Origin: Gigaspora margarita
Taxonomy: Eukaryota > Glomeromycota > Glomeromycetes > Diversisporales > Gigasporaceae
Length of the DNA stretch: 64,000 nucleotides
Direction of reading: 5' to 3'
Assembly: GCA_009809945.1 (NCBI GenBank)
Contig: WTPW01000063.1
Coordinates: forward strand, 591,613 to 655,612
Part shown: in pieces, positions 22,790 through 34,797 of the stretch
Position numbering within the stretch: position 1 is the stretch's first letter
Layout of the letters: every line of letters starts with the position of its first letter
Made by a program: the position numbers and the translations under genes
Notes under the pieces: generated by a model
Database searches by the model: none
What the model saw: the letters and a program-made list of their open reading frames with translations, nothing else
What the model was told of the DNA's origin: nothing

Positions 22790-23250
22790 GCTAACAAATT
22801 TGAAAACAGTTTGTATAATGGTCTTAAGTTCAAGAAATAGTGCAAGAACAAGAACATTAGATCTACAATAGATAAAAAAAGTTCATGATATTGATAAAAA
22901 AACATTAATATTAGCAAATACTAAGCAAAATTACATTTCACTAAAGATTTAGATTATTGAATTCTAGATTTTTCCATTTTTCGTAAATTTTTGGTCAGAA
23001 TTTTTGCTATCCAGATTACTAATTTTCTTAGTGATTTTTGTAGTTCATAGTTTTATGTCAATCTACCAACCAATAAAATTATGGTTATATCCAAAATATG
23101 ATCAGTTTGCTAAAACTAATGTAGCAATATGATATGCTTTAACACTTTTGATTGGATATACAATCTATAATCAAAATTGTTAAAACTAAAATATCAATGA
23201 GCAAGTTATGATCAAGAATGTTATCACAATTCAAATTCTAACAATTGTAT
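22790..23250. repeat. Dispersed repeat R4, copy a
   Basis: Aligns over about 450 bp with 45705-46165 in the same orientation. The other copy lies inside hAT-3, so this may be a remnant of the same element family. Confidence 0.75.
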
Positions 23251-23432
23251 CATGATAGTACCGAATTAACCTTAACCACATATAGTATTGTGTATCGATA
23301 ACAACTGATTAAAGTGTATTAAAAAAAACCCCTCATTTTATAAGCTTCTTTTCTAGTAAATTGATAAGCAAAAATTACAATTTATAAGAATAGCTGTATG
23401 AAATGTGATGCCATACAGGTAGGGTGTCCAGG

Positions 23433-23623
23433 AGGACCCTGAGCTATATATAGATAGGTCAGTGACTAGTTTGCTTATTTTTATACAAAATTTGGCTCAA
23501 GAATGCTTATTGTTGACCAACATTTGCAAAAATTTACTATTTAAAAATGCAATAGTTGTGATTTTCTACCAAAATGTCTGTTTTTGATTTCCTCTAACCT
23601 ATTTATCAATAGCTCAGGGTCCT
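23433..23623. mobile_element. MITE-A copy 2
   Basis: 191 bp, inverted ends AGGACCCTGAGCTAT. Flanked by TGTCCAGG and CGTCCAGG, an 8-bp duplication with one C/T difference. Its interior has diverged from the other copies. Confidence 0.85.
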
Positions 23624-24507
23624 CGTCCAGGATTATGATCTAGTAAATGCCAAATTATGCATCTAGTAAATTACAAATTATGCGAATATGCAGACCCCAG
23701 GATTAGTGTCAAAAAATTTTGCAGCCAAATATCAAGATCTGCTATAATACAAGACAAATGTTTATAATGTAAAATTTAGTCTATGAAACTGTTTTTATGT
23801 ATTATTATACAAATAATATTTTTGAACTCTAATCTAATTGCAAGATTTTTCCCTAATCTAAAAGCACAAAATTTTGCTATAAATTTTTTGTGTTCTAATT
23901 TTTCCCATGTCAAAAATTACAAGTACATATGTACGTACTTACTTTGTACAACTAAGGTGTTGGCATATAATCATTATATCAATGCTATAAAAGTTCTGGT
24001 TTAATAAATAATTGTTACTACATTCGGATCTATTAATTTTGAAGCATAGATACTACGATAGTTTAGCCAGCATTATCTGAGATTGATTCTTGGCTATTGC
24101 CCATTTCATAGACAATAACATATACATATGGCTTACATAACTAATATAGTTATGAAAGGTTAGCATTTGCTTCAAATTATAGTACATTGTAAAAGTCTAA
24201 ATTACTGGGTTTTCTAATTAAGCTACTAATAACTCTATTAATGACTTAATTACTATCCGCTATAGGTCAAGACTGTTAAACTTTGAATTGGCAAGCAGAA
24301 AGAGGCATGGAAAGACTTGGTCCAAGTCTTAAGATTCATAGGGTCTTGCTCTTGTTATTATCTCTAATTCTTCTTATTAGAGGTTCAAGCAAAAACTTTC
24401 TTTTCTTCTTGTGCAGTGGGGTTTAAAATAATCGATTTCAATCATGAACTTTGTTCATGATGTCATGTGATCAAATGGATATAATATCCTATAAAGTCAC
24501 AGGGCTA

Positions 24508-24640
24508 ATTAGGAATTGGCCTACTTTGTTAAAGCAGGCCAGAAATTTTGTTAATTCAGGCCAGGTGATATGCTAACGCAGGCCAGATAATCTTATATTA
24601 AAAATCCTGTGCAGATCCTGCACATTGCCCATCATTAGGC
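24508..24640. repeat. Solo end of a hAT-type element with GGCC repeats
   Basis: Three imperfect copies of a GCAGGCCAG-ended unit, then TGCCCATCATTA, resembling the right end of hAT-1. A reverse-orientation relative lies at 32229-32328, and similar units occur at 21790-21860. Confidence 0.55.
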
Positions 24641-24904
24641 ATGTGAGCATAAATGGTCTCAGTATCACAGATCAAAAAAAAGTGAACAAATGATAGAATC
24701 ATAAACTTTGAAAGAAACATGATTCTATTATTTCTTACTTGCATTTTTCACTTGCATTCTTCATTAACAGCTGGCTTGCTTTAGCAGTTGGGGAATGGCC
24801 CCACTGGCAACAATAATCTTACACTGATTACAATTGCTTTTTCTTAGGATGTCCTTGCTATCCTGGCCAACTCAGTCAGTTTCTTGCTTCTCTAGCATAT
24901 ACAT

Positions 24905-25138
24905 GAGGATGAAAGCATTTTGGGTTTGAAACCCAAAATTATAATTTAAAGATGAAATTGTTTTTGATCTATTTTACTTGAAAATGAAATTATTTGATAC
25001 TTTTTTTAAATTGACAAAATTATAAGGAACATATCTATATAAATTTTATTTGCTCTTCCTTATAAAAAATTTTAATTTTTTCTAATGAAAACGAAATTGG
25101 CCTTTTTCAAAAATCAATTTCGGTGGCATTACTACTCT
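24905..25138. repeat. Dispersed repeat R5, copy a
   Basis: Reverse-complement match over about 235 bp to 61757-62005, sharing GATGAAAGCATTT at one end and CCGAAATTGATTTTTG (reverse strand) at the other. Not a terminal-inverted-repeat element by eye. Confidence 0.8.
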
Positions 25139-25172
25139 AGCACATTTCTGCTATTTCAATAAAGGAAAATTA

Positions 25173-26442
25173 TAGGCATCTCTCACGAGATATATATCTC
25201 TCCAGGAGATATACCTCCACCGGTAGTACCAGTACCAGATTCAGGAGTTGATTCATCCCCAATCTCCATTCCTACCTAATCTGATTTAAATCTAGTGCTA
25301 GATCTAGATTTGGCATGTATTTTTATTTTTTATTTTTTTTGCCATTTTTTTTCTCTTTGTACTAACTTTTTTTTTTTATTAACTTTCTTTGTAGGCTTGT
25401 CTCACTGAAACGCTAGAAACCAGGCAGTGGAAATTAGGACTGGGTTCTCTGATATAAACTTGTTTTTTTAAGATAAGTGGGGGCTTGCTTTTTTTGTTTG
25501 TTTTTTTTGAACAAATATTAATTTTTTTTATTTTGTAGATTTGCTTCACTATTACACCCGGGTAGTATAAATTAGAATCATGTTTTTTTCTGTTGTCATT
25601 TTCGTGGTGCCTTTGTTATGCTTTCATTGTCATTGTATGGTGCTTTTTTTGTCCTTTGTTTCGTTCTTGCAGTGCTTTTGTTGCTCTTTTATGTTGCTTT
25701 CGTCATTGTTTGGTGGTGTTTTTCGTCATTGTTTGGTGGCGCCTTTGGTCGTAAATTGGTGGCGCCTTTGGTCATCATTTGGTGGTGTCTTTGTTTGTGC
25801 TTTTGGTCATCATTTGGTAGTACTTTATGCTGTAGTTTGGTGGCATTTTTGGTTGTAGTTTGGTGGTGCTTTTGGTTGTAGCTTGGTGGTGCTTTTCTTC
25901 ATCATTTTTTGGTGCTTTTCATTATTGTTGGTACTTTTGATCATCTTTTGGTAGTGCTTTTGGTCATAGTTTGGTAGTGCTTTTCATTGTCATTTGTTGG
26001 TGCTTTTTGCCATCATTTGTTGGTGCTTTTGATCGTTGTTTAGTGGTGCTTTTGATTGTCATTTTTTGGTGCTTTTCATCATTGTTTGTTGGTGCTTTTG
26101 ATCATCTTTTGGTGGTGCTTTTGGTCATTATTTGCTATACACTTGTAGTGTTTTTTTTTTGATTTTGCTTTTTGTTTGCAATTTTTTTTTTTTTGTACTT
26201 TTTGATGCATTGTATTTTTTTCAATAAAAAATTGTCTTTAATAATACAATTAATAATAAAAAAAAAAGACTTTAAATTTTGACTCTCTGGGCATAGGATA
26301 AAAGCATCTCCCAGGTACAGGGCTCATTGTTTGCATGTGATTTGGGCTAGGTTGATTACATGATATTTTCATTTTTTGATTGACCAACCAGCATGGGATA
26401 TATATCCCCTACGGGAGATATATCTCTCACGGGAGATGCCTA
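25173..26442. mobile_element. 1.27-kb inverted-repeat element with an internal TGGTG array
   Basis: Ends are inverted copies starting TAGGCATCTCYC with several GGGAGATATA-type repeats inside each end. The centre (about 25600-26130) is a degenerate tandem array of a roughly 27-bp unit rich in TTTGGTGGTGCTTTTGGTC. Its frames are low-complexity and not convincing as protein. The target duplication is unclear. Confidence 0.7.
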
Positions 26443-26789
26443 AAAGCACCCTTCAATAAAATTCACTTCTGGCCTAATTATTTACCGGCATAGTTCAAAT
26501 AAATACATAATGTCATATAATGTGAATGCTTTTCCTGCAAAGTGATAGAATATCATGTGATAAAAAAGAAGAGCAAGCACATGACCTGTCACCTCCATAA
26601 TATAAAGCTAAAAGCATGTGAAAATCAGAAAATGGTGCAAGGAAGATCAAAGACAAATAAGGTGCTACAAAGGAAATAGCAGGTACGTATAAAAGGGTGT
26701 TATTATCAAAATTTAGTTTGGTTGCATTATGCATTATTAGTTAAGTCATGTGTCATTAATTGCTTCATGCGTCATGAGTTGCATCATGT

Positions 26790-26866
26790 GTCATTTCGTC
26801 AATTCGAAGTAGCCTGATGAAATGGTCTCATCATGCATCAATTATGCAAGTTGCGTCATATAATGC
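26790..26866. repeat. hAT-2-family right-end fragment
   Basis: Matches the right subterminal part of the element at 41216-43038 (CCTGATGAAATGGT context) but lacks the terminal bases. It could pair with the left-end fragment at 21077. Confidence 0.6.
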
Positions 26867-26924
26867 GAATGCTTTTCGCTGCAATAACATCTCTACCCAT
26901 TACTTACATAAGTTGTTACATTGC

Positions 26925-27060
26925 CGAAAATATTTTGGCAACTGTAATTATTTTTGGCAACTAAAATTATTTTCGGCAGCCGAAATTATTTATGGTTTAG
27001 GCTGCCTAAAATATTTTTGACAATTTTTATTTACGGCAAGGCAAAAATAATTTAGGCAAA
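26925..27060. repeat. Cluster of short inverted motifs
   Basis: TTGCCGAAAATATTTTGGCAA (21 bp, of which the outer parts are inverted) and related GGCA-AATTATTTT-GGCA blocks recur about six times, in both orientations. Confidence 0.55.
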
Positions 27061-27703
27061 TCATATCTGCCGCAGAGTAGTTGTCACTAGTAGTGCTCAC
27101 TCTACTGTTATGATAATATAAATTACTCTCATTATAGTGAACCTTTGATATAGATTTTTTTTGGAACAAAACCAAAACTATTAATGTTTTATTCACTATA
27201 ATGAAGTTTTAATAATAAATTCTCGATATACTGTAAGATATAGTATATAAACGAGAGTGACTTGTACCTGGTGCATTCCATTTGCTAATTTTTCTAGAGC
27301 ATACTATTGTTTCATATTGAATTATTCAGTTCAAATTACTCATGATCTTTAATTGAGGTTATTTTTAGTACTGGCTAGCTAGCGTTCTTTTAGCCACATG
27401 ATTGGTCATATCTATAATTTTTAATCGAAGTATTTGAAACAATTTATCCACCTTTTTTTACCTTTTTTTTGTGCTAATTTATTTACACTTGCTAATATAT
27501 TTAACTCGATAGATTGCATCATATTAAGGATATTATTTAATTAATATAATAAATAATATTTGAAATTGTGCAGGAGTATTATGATTATTTTTTTAAAATT
27601 ATTTTGAAATATGAATTTTTAGCTTATCAAAGTTGTAATTGTACCAATACCGCCCATTTATTCTTGTAAAATAATATGAATTTAAACCTGATCATATATA
27701 TTA

Positions 27704-27899
27704 CAGTTGGACCTCCCTAAATACAACCTCCCTAAATGCATATCTAAGTAAAATCTTCCTAAATGCATTGCTTTTTTTTGGCCCAACTTAATATAACACT
27801 TATAGATTTTTACCTCCCTAAAACATAACCTCTCTAAATGCATGTTTTTGAAAATTTTTACTATGGTCCTGACGCTATGCATTTAGAGAGGTCTGACTG
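27704..27899. mobile_element. pogo/Tc1-like MITE, copy 2, at the 3' end of the membrane-protein gene
   Basis: 196 bp, ends CAGTTGGACCTCC and GAGAGGTCTGACTG, flanked by TA on both sides. Same family as 2231-2404. It replaces the last residues: the frame now ends NNNNTVRPL-stop, whereas excision with one TA gives NNNNIYDQV-stop. Confidence 0.9.
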
Positions 27900-30117
27900 T
27901 ATTATTATTATTATATTTCATAATATAATAATTAACTTTTGATAAAATCTTAATAATCAATAAAACTGCACTTGTTACGAGTGTTATTAAAGGAATGCTA
28001 CTGTAAATAATAATACTTTGCTTGTAAATAATCTAATATATATATATATGTTATTATGGTTAATTATTATAGAATATAATGTAAAATATAATATAATTAA
28101 TTTACCTGAATAATTAAATGTGGTAAATCTTCAATAAATATATTCAAAATGGATCCATAAAAAATCCAATTTATCATTTTTTCAGAAAATGAAGCTGAAT
28201 AGATTTTAAAATTTCCAAGATTTGAATCAAATAATTTTAAAGTTTCGATATCTGCACCAGATAATATTGTAAAAACCAATAGGATGTATATATTTTCACT
28301 AAACCAATTATTAAAAAGTTCGTTGCCTCGAATTTCATTTGTAAGAACAAAAAATATTAATGTTAAATTTAAAATAATTGGTAAAATAAAAAATATAATG
28401 CTAAAATAAAAATTTAAATTAGTATTTAGTAACAAAAATCAAATAATATTATAAGTTTAAACCAATTTATATACCTAGAAATAAATATACTAATAATTTC
28501 ATAAGCGTTTTGTATAATAAATAGTAAATCCAAAATTAGATCCATAACAATAATTGTGACTTTAAAAATTACTAGATTATTTCCCTGCAATTATATTTAT
28601 TTTTATCTTTGGTTACAAAAGTTATATTTCATTAAAATTAAAATACTATAGATTTACCTTTGGATTACATTTTTTAAGCCCCAAATAACCCACAAATAGT
28701 ATTATAAATAAAATACTAATGCCTAATAATTCATATTTGATCTCAAGAAAAATTTCTATCAAAGATGCTGCAATATCAATAGAATAAAAAATCAATAAAA
28801 TGGAATAATATGAATTTATTTCTAATATACTTACGATTTGCTTTAAATCCATAACTTGAATCTAAAAACTTTGTAAGATTATATTGTACAAGGGCACTTG
28901 TATCTTTATTTTGTATCAAATCATCCAAAACATTAATTATATTTGATACATCCAGATATTCTGTTGAGTTTGCTTTGGTTATCAAAAACTCCATTAAGAT
29001 TTTATTTGCAGAAGTTGGATCATTTATATGCTTTATTTGTTTTAGTCGATCTTTATCATTTAATGGAATGCTATCAATTAATTGTTGTTGTAACATATCA
29101 TAAAAATTTTTATCTAATTTAATGCTGTTTGAATCTACTATTAAACGTAGTGTTGCAGTTGTAGACTCTAAAAAAAAATGAAAATAATATAAATGAATAA
29201 AATGAAAAATAATGAAAAATATATTGTAAAATTTAATGTATTAATTATATATTAATACCGGCAATTTTATATTGTACATCTATAGTATATAATAAATTAT
29301 TAATAAATTAGAAAGACTTTAAAGTTTATAATTGCAACAAAATTTGATTTAATACTTGCTTCTTGATGATGTTGAAACTATCCAAATATTTTTTTTGATT
29401 CCAGCAAGTGATTCATAATTTGATGCTGATTTGACAAAATTATTATCAACAGTAATCATTTATTTTTCATTTTCGCTATTAAATGTGCTTGGAAAAACTG
29501 TACATGAGAGAATTTTACCATGACTTATATTACAATATTTTGAATTAATAGGAAATTTTTGATGTATTTGTGTAGATTGATAGATCGTTAAATTTCTGGA
29601 TGATTTTACTATAGGTATTGTGAATGTAATATTTATACTGAAGTTTAATTGAGTTGGCAATTGAAATGACATATTATGGTTTGGACTAGCAGATTTAATT
29701 ATTGAATTTTCATAGAAAGCTATTTAAATAATAACTATTAGTAAAATAATTTAACAAAGTATTTGATCTTGTATACTTACTGACATCATTAATTTTGGGC
29801 ATATCTTTTACAAATAAGCTCCAATTTGCGTTCCTTGAGTCATTATAAAAAAACCATGCTGTATTATTAGGAAAGACCCCTAAATTTTTTAAATTTTTAA
29901 AATAATATGAACTAGATATATTTTTTAATTCTAAAGTTTCATATGTATTTGATTTGCTTGGATCAACTAAACCATAGGTGTTATAATCGTTAACATATAC
30001 TAGAATATCACCAAAGGGAAGAGGTACAACAGCATATGCTTCTACGTAGTTTGCAAGGGACATTTGTGTGTAGTACCAACCTCTATTAACAAGAGTATAT
30101 TGAAACACAGTTCCAAC

Positions 30118-30303
30118 AGGACCCTGGACAATCTTAAGGTAGGTGGGGGGGTAAAAAGTGGGTAGATTTTTTGGGCCAAACTCACCTTAATTCTGGTCAA
30201 AATTAAAATTAACTCTTAATTTTGACCAGAATTAAGGTGAAATTGACCCAAAATCTACCCACTTTTTTACCCCCCCACCTACCATAGAATTGTCCGGGGT
30301 CCT
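30118..30303. mobile_element. MITE-C: near-perfect palindrome in an exon
   Basis: 186 bp, almost a perfect hairpin. It starts AGGACCCTGGACAAT and ends ATTGTCCGGGGTCCT. The exact 8-bp duplication GTTCCAAC lies at 30110-30117 and 30304-30311. It shares the AGGACC end with MITE-A but not the interior. The arms are nearly identical and the target copies exact, so the insertion looks young. Excision restores the gene frame (SSVGTVFQYTLVN). Confidence 0.95.
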
Positions 30304-30789
30304 GTTCCAACTGATGAAAATGCAATTAACCAGACGTTAAATATTGTTATATTGGCTATTTCATATTGGAATGGAACTGTGCAAATATTGCTAATAGTAT
30401 TGTTGTAATTAAAACCAGACCAACAACTAATGTTATTATATGCATAGAAATAGTTAAAAATATAATTTTGCACAGAATCATAAATTTGGATAGGATCATT
30501 GGTTACACATGTGTCTTCATTGTAAAAACATATATTAATAGTAAAATAAGATTGATCAAGTATATATGTGAGTTTTAGCCCATATAATTTAGTTTTGATG
30601 AGTATACAATGGCATGACTACCATCTATATTGTTGAATAAAATCACTTCTGTTATTGAATAATTCATGCGAGCAGATATTATGGCATTAGCAATTTGTAA
30701 TTGATTGTTTGTATTACTATTTTGACTATACATATTTAATATAATAGAAATAAATTATGAGTAATTTATAGATTACATTCTTGTAACAA

Positions 30790-30925
30790 TTAGGGTGCTA
30801 CCAGGAATCAGCTGATTCGATTTTGGCCAAAATTTTGACCCCCTCTCTTTTAGTCAGGTCTTCATATTAAATTTTTACTTTTTCAGCCCCCTCTAGAAAA
30901 TCAGCTGATTTCTGGCCCTCCCCTT
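30790..30925. mobile_element. Inverted-repeat insertion candidate
   Basis: About 135 bp with imperfect inverted ends sharing AATCAGCTGATT preceded by CCAG. It lies between coding pieces of the membrane-protein gene, possibly in an intron. No clear target duplication. Confidence 0.5.
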
Positions 30926-31492
30926 AAATATATGATATGTATAAATACTTAGGGATGCAAAATTTAATCCACTTAATAGTATTGTTCAAAAGAAAAGTTC
31001 CAAGAAACCCAATTGATGGTGTATTATCAGTTGTAATTTGTGTGATACCTCCAAGTTGAATATTACTTTTTTAAAACTATTTATCAAAAACTTGGTTTCG
31101 TAATATACAAAAATTCAAAATAAAAAAATAAACATACTCAACAATAATGTTTCCGTTTAAATCTATAATCATTCCATTATAGCAATTTGCATTAATCTCA
31201 CAATCATAATCATTATAAGCTTTTTGGACAATGGAAAAACTTGAGCCAGATTATTTTTTGTTAAATTTCAAAAATTATTGATAGGATTTATCATTCCATT
31301 ACAAAAGACAAGATGTAATCCAGGATCATTTTCAGTTAATAATATCAATTTTCCATCAGAAAATTGCTTAACATCATAAAGTAAACTGTAATTAGATTGC
31401 TGGTACGATAAAAATGGAATATTGTCAGCTTGAGTATAAAATAAAATTATTATAATGATAAATAAAATAGCGTAAGTTCGAAAAAGAATCAT

Positions 31493-32560
31493 TTTGATAT
31501 TTTTGAAGATTTAATAGCTTTGGGATAATCAAAAAAAATAATAATAAATAAAATACAAATTTAGATTTAAGCCAGTTTTCTTTATTTACTCTATTTAGCA
31601 GAACATGATATTGGAAAATAAGCTAAAAATATTTCTGCGCATGCATAGAACAATCACTTTTAAAATTTTATTATTCTTCGAGTATTATTTTGATGTAAAG
31701 AAGTTGAGAATTCTAGATTTTCACTTTATTGAAATTGATTGTCCAAAGCACACTATAGACAAAAAAATAGTGCGATATCTGTATGTTAATAAATTTGGAT
31801 TGTAAAAATTTTATTTCAATGTGCTACCAGTTTATGTAGAAAGACTAAGATTTTTAAATTTCCTGTGTTGTACTTATAGTACATACATATGTACATTCAT
31901 CTCTGTCACACCTTACATTATCTAAAGATCAATTAACTTTAGAACATGTAAATAAGCTGCATAAAATAGTTGGTTGCTATTTAGTAAAACTTTATTTATT
32001 GAGATTGATTATTTAAAAAATTGATTTTCAATGCTTATGCATTATCTATGCATATGTTTTAAAGGAGAAGAATGGTTCTGGAACAAAATAATCTAAAGGG
32101 TGCATTACACAAGCATGAAACGGATATGATAACTAATATTCAGTACTAATAATATCTCCTTTTGTAAAGCAGTAGCTTTAGTGATGGTTAACATGTGGGA
32201 TCCACGCGTGATCTCAAGTGGGATGCATGGGATTTAATGGCCTGCATTAGCATATCATCTGGCCTTCATTTACATATCATCAGCCTGTATTAACAAAAGT
32301 AGGTCAATTCCTAATTAATAAATGGTGTAGATAAAAACAATACACATGCATTTCTATGTAGAATTTTATTTGTTGTTCTATAAATGCGCATCAAAAATGT
32401 AAAAATTTTATTTACTCAATATAGAGATAATGTGCCAACTGTACATATGTACATACGTAAAAAATAAATTTCTTAAATTGTCATTATTAATAAAGTAGCG
32501 AATCAATTTTTTGCATAAAATAATACACAAAGAATAATTTGTAAAAAATGTAAAAAAACT
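31493..32560. other. Intergenic, with a hAT-end fragment
   Basis: A 66-codon plus frame (31605-31805) shows no recognisable domain. 32229-32328 is a reverse-orientation relative of the GGCC-repeat block at 24508. Otherwise nothing supported. Confidence 0.4.
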
Positions 32561-32564
32561 CATA

Positions 32565-32789
32565 CAGGAGGCTCCAAAATTCTGGGTCAGAATACTTTGG
32601 AGTGCATCAGAATTGTGGTCTGCTGGATCGGAATTGATAAATATCATTAAAAATTTTACTAAAGAAATCATATCCATTCATTAAGTAAACCCCCCCAGCT
32701 GATAGAATTTTGCTATAGAACCTACTAACAAATAGGGCTAAACACCGATCAAAATCTGAGTGTGACCCAGAAATTTGGTCACACTTCTG
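32565..32789. mobile_element. TA-flanked MITE family M3, copy a
   Basis: 225 bp, flanked by TA. Ends CAGGAGGCTCCAAAATTCTG and the inverted CAGAAATTTGG. Related copies at 41853-42088 and 42147-42383. It also overlaps the start of the larger repeat R2. Confidence 0.75.
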
Positions 32790-33110
32790 TAAAATGTACA
32801 AAACAACTATTTTACGCATACTGCTAAAACTTAAAATTAGCCACTAAGTTTAGCTTATCTCCAATATGTTAGTCAATCTCCATTTTATATATTGTGACCA
32901 AGATTTTTAAATTTCCTGCACTGTATGGCGCAAGAAATCTAAAAACCACTATTATACCTTATAAAGAAATAAAATTCTAAATCATTAATATGTAATTGCT
33001 TTTATTAAAATCGATAATTTAAAAAATATAAATTTTAATGTGCCACATACTTGATAATCTGTTTGGCGTAATCTGTAATATACAATCAAATTACACATTA
33101 AAATTAAATT
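32720..33110. repeat. Dispersed repeat R2, copy b
   Basis: Aligns with 14960-15290 with an extra segment of about 50 bp near 32840-32890. Confidence 0.75.
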
Positions 33111-33149
33111 ATCGACTTCAATAAATTTAAGTATTTCATCAGGAAAATT

Positions 33150-33300
33150 TGCAGATCGATTTATATTGATAACTAGCTATCTTTTCAAGCAAATCTTTAA
33201 TTCTGTTTGATATAGCTATATTATTAAGCCAATTATTTATTGTATGATAAACATTTCTAGCACTAGGCCATTTTTGTAAATTAAATTTATGCAATTCAAT
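33150..33300 (-). pseudogene. Kinase C-lobe remnant
   Basis: The minus strand reads LQKWPSARNVYHTINNWLNN, matching the end of the kinase C-lobe seen at 35180-35130 (ERPNAGDVVETIENWLNK). The conserved Arg is replaced by Trp (TGG), as a CGG-to-TGG change would give. No other kinase motif remains nearby. Confidence 0.6.
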
Positions 33301-34790
33301 AAAAGTAATGAAGTTTAAAATTTTAAAAAATTAAATATATTTTTTTATTATAAAATTTATTAGTAAAATTTACTAATAAAAAAGCTAAAATAGCAAATTT
33401 TCAAAGGACTCTAAAAAATTTAAAAAAAAACTATTTAAAGCTATGTTATTTTTTTATACATATGAAATTTATCTAAATATAATACAAAAATACTTTAATA
33501 GATATTTTTTTAGTCATAATTAGCCCTAAATAGTATTATAGTCAAGTACAAAGTACTACTAGTAGTACATCTAAATCCTATCTATTAATCAAATAGATAT
33601 CATAACAGATAAATGCTATTACAATAAAAATAATTTAATAATAATAAAATAAAAAAAAGTACAATGCAATAAAAAAGTAACAGAATAGCCCTTTTATTAA
33701 AATAATTATTAAATTATAATATTTAATAATTGAATCTAACAGGCTTTAATAGCACACTATTTAGGCTAATTTTAGTCTTTAAATTACAAATTAAATTATT
33801 AATTGCTTGTATAAATTATATAATAAATAAAATAAACATTTATTAATTGTATATATACATATTGGTCTTCTCATTTATTCTGGCAGAGAAATTGAATAGG
33901 TTAAAAATAATATAGTAAAGTACTAATTTTTTCTATTAACTAGCAATTAAAAAAATATATATACTATTTGAATAGCTTGACAACATATTTATAAAAAAAA
34001 TTATATAATTTATTGATTTAATTTTTTTAAAAAAATCTTCAAATTTATTCAATTTTTAAATTTAAAAAATTAAAAAATTAAAATTTTGCTTATTTTTAAA
34101 GTTTGACCAATTAAAATTAGGTATCATTTTGTGCTACTACGCAAGTGCCTTTGTGTAGCTATCAAAAAAAGTTTGCAAAATTTTAAATAAAGTTATTATG
34201 TACAAAAAAAAGTTATAACAAAAAATAAAACACTAATTTAACCTAGTTTATTACATAATTTATATAGTAAAAATAATACCTATTTTAGGTTAAAAAACTT
34301 TAAAAATCTATAAATTTTTAAATTTAAAAATTTTAATAATGTATAAACACAAAAAATAATTCTTTAAATATGAATTTTAATATAATATTAATTAAAATTT
34401 TATTAATTATAAATTTTACTAACTTAATATATAAGCATATATTATATTAAAAACTAGTATATTTTTTTCTTATTTACTAGTTTTTGACCTAAAAACTATA
34501 TTAATAAAAATTTTTTTAAAACTTATAAAAATTTTATTTTATATATAAAATGTTATTAAGAATATTTTTGTCTTATAAATCAATTATAATTTACATAATA
34601 AAAAAAATAATAATAAATTATTAAGTAAATAAATTTATTATTATATAATAATCTAAAAAATTGATAATAGAAAATATTTAATATAAATATAAAAAATTAA
34701 TATTTATAACTTAATATTATAATGTACTGTTTTTTCAAAAGTAAGTTTAAAAAAAATTTAATAAAATAAATTATTATATATAAAAATTTT
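33301..34790. other. Extremely AT-rich stretch
   Basis: Almost only A and T for long runs, with no gene seen. A short block near 33865-33900 (GGTCTTCTCATTTATTCTGG) resembles the last coding exon of the kinase pseudogene at 34830, so this may be a very old tandem copy. Confidence 0.4.
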
Positions 34791-34797
34791 TTACTTT

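Larger units (their letters stand above)
27682..31492 (-). pseudogene. Multi-exon membrane protein gene, broken by MITEs, frameshifts and stops
   Basis: Starts with a signal peptide or anchor (MILFRTYAILFIIIIILFYT, ATG ending at 31492). An extracellular part rich in Asn and Tyr follows, with several N-glycosylation-type sites and pieces such as SIGFLGTFLLNNTIKW. Helical exons near 29090-28870 and several hydrophobic segments in 28850-28100 (ISILFIILFVGYLGL, IILNLTLIFFVL, IFIEDLPHLIIQ) suggest a multi-pass C-terminal half. The last exon (from about 28032) runs to a stop at 27682. Damage: a 186-bp MITE in an exon, another inverted repeat at 30790, a third MITE eight codons or fewer before the stop, frameshifts near 31240 and 30590, and an in-frame TAA at 29460. 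I do not know the function. The layout suggests a secreted-sensor or receptor-like protein. Confidence 0.65.

Noticed and set aside
25580..26162. Val/Trp/Phe-rich plus frames
   Set aside because: Products of the TTTGGTGGTGC array, low complexity, two frames equally open.
30110..30311. MITE-C acting as a precise intron
   Set aside because: The element edges and target copies do not offer a GT at one junction and AG at the other that would restore the frame exactly.
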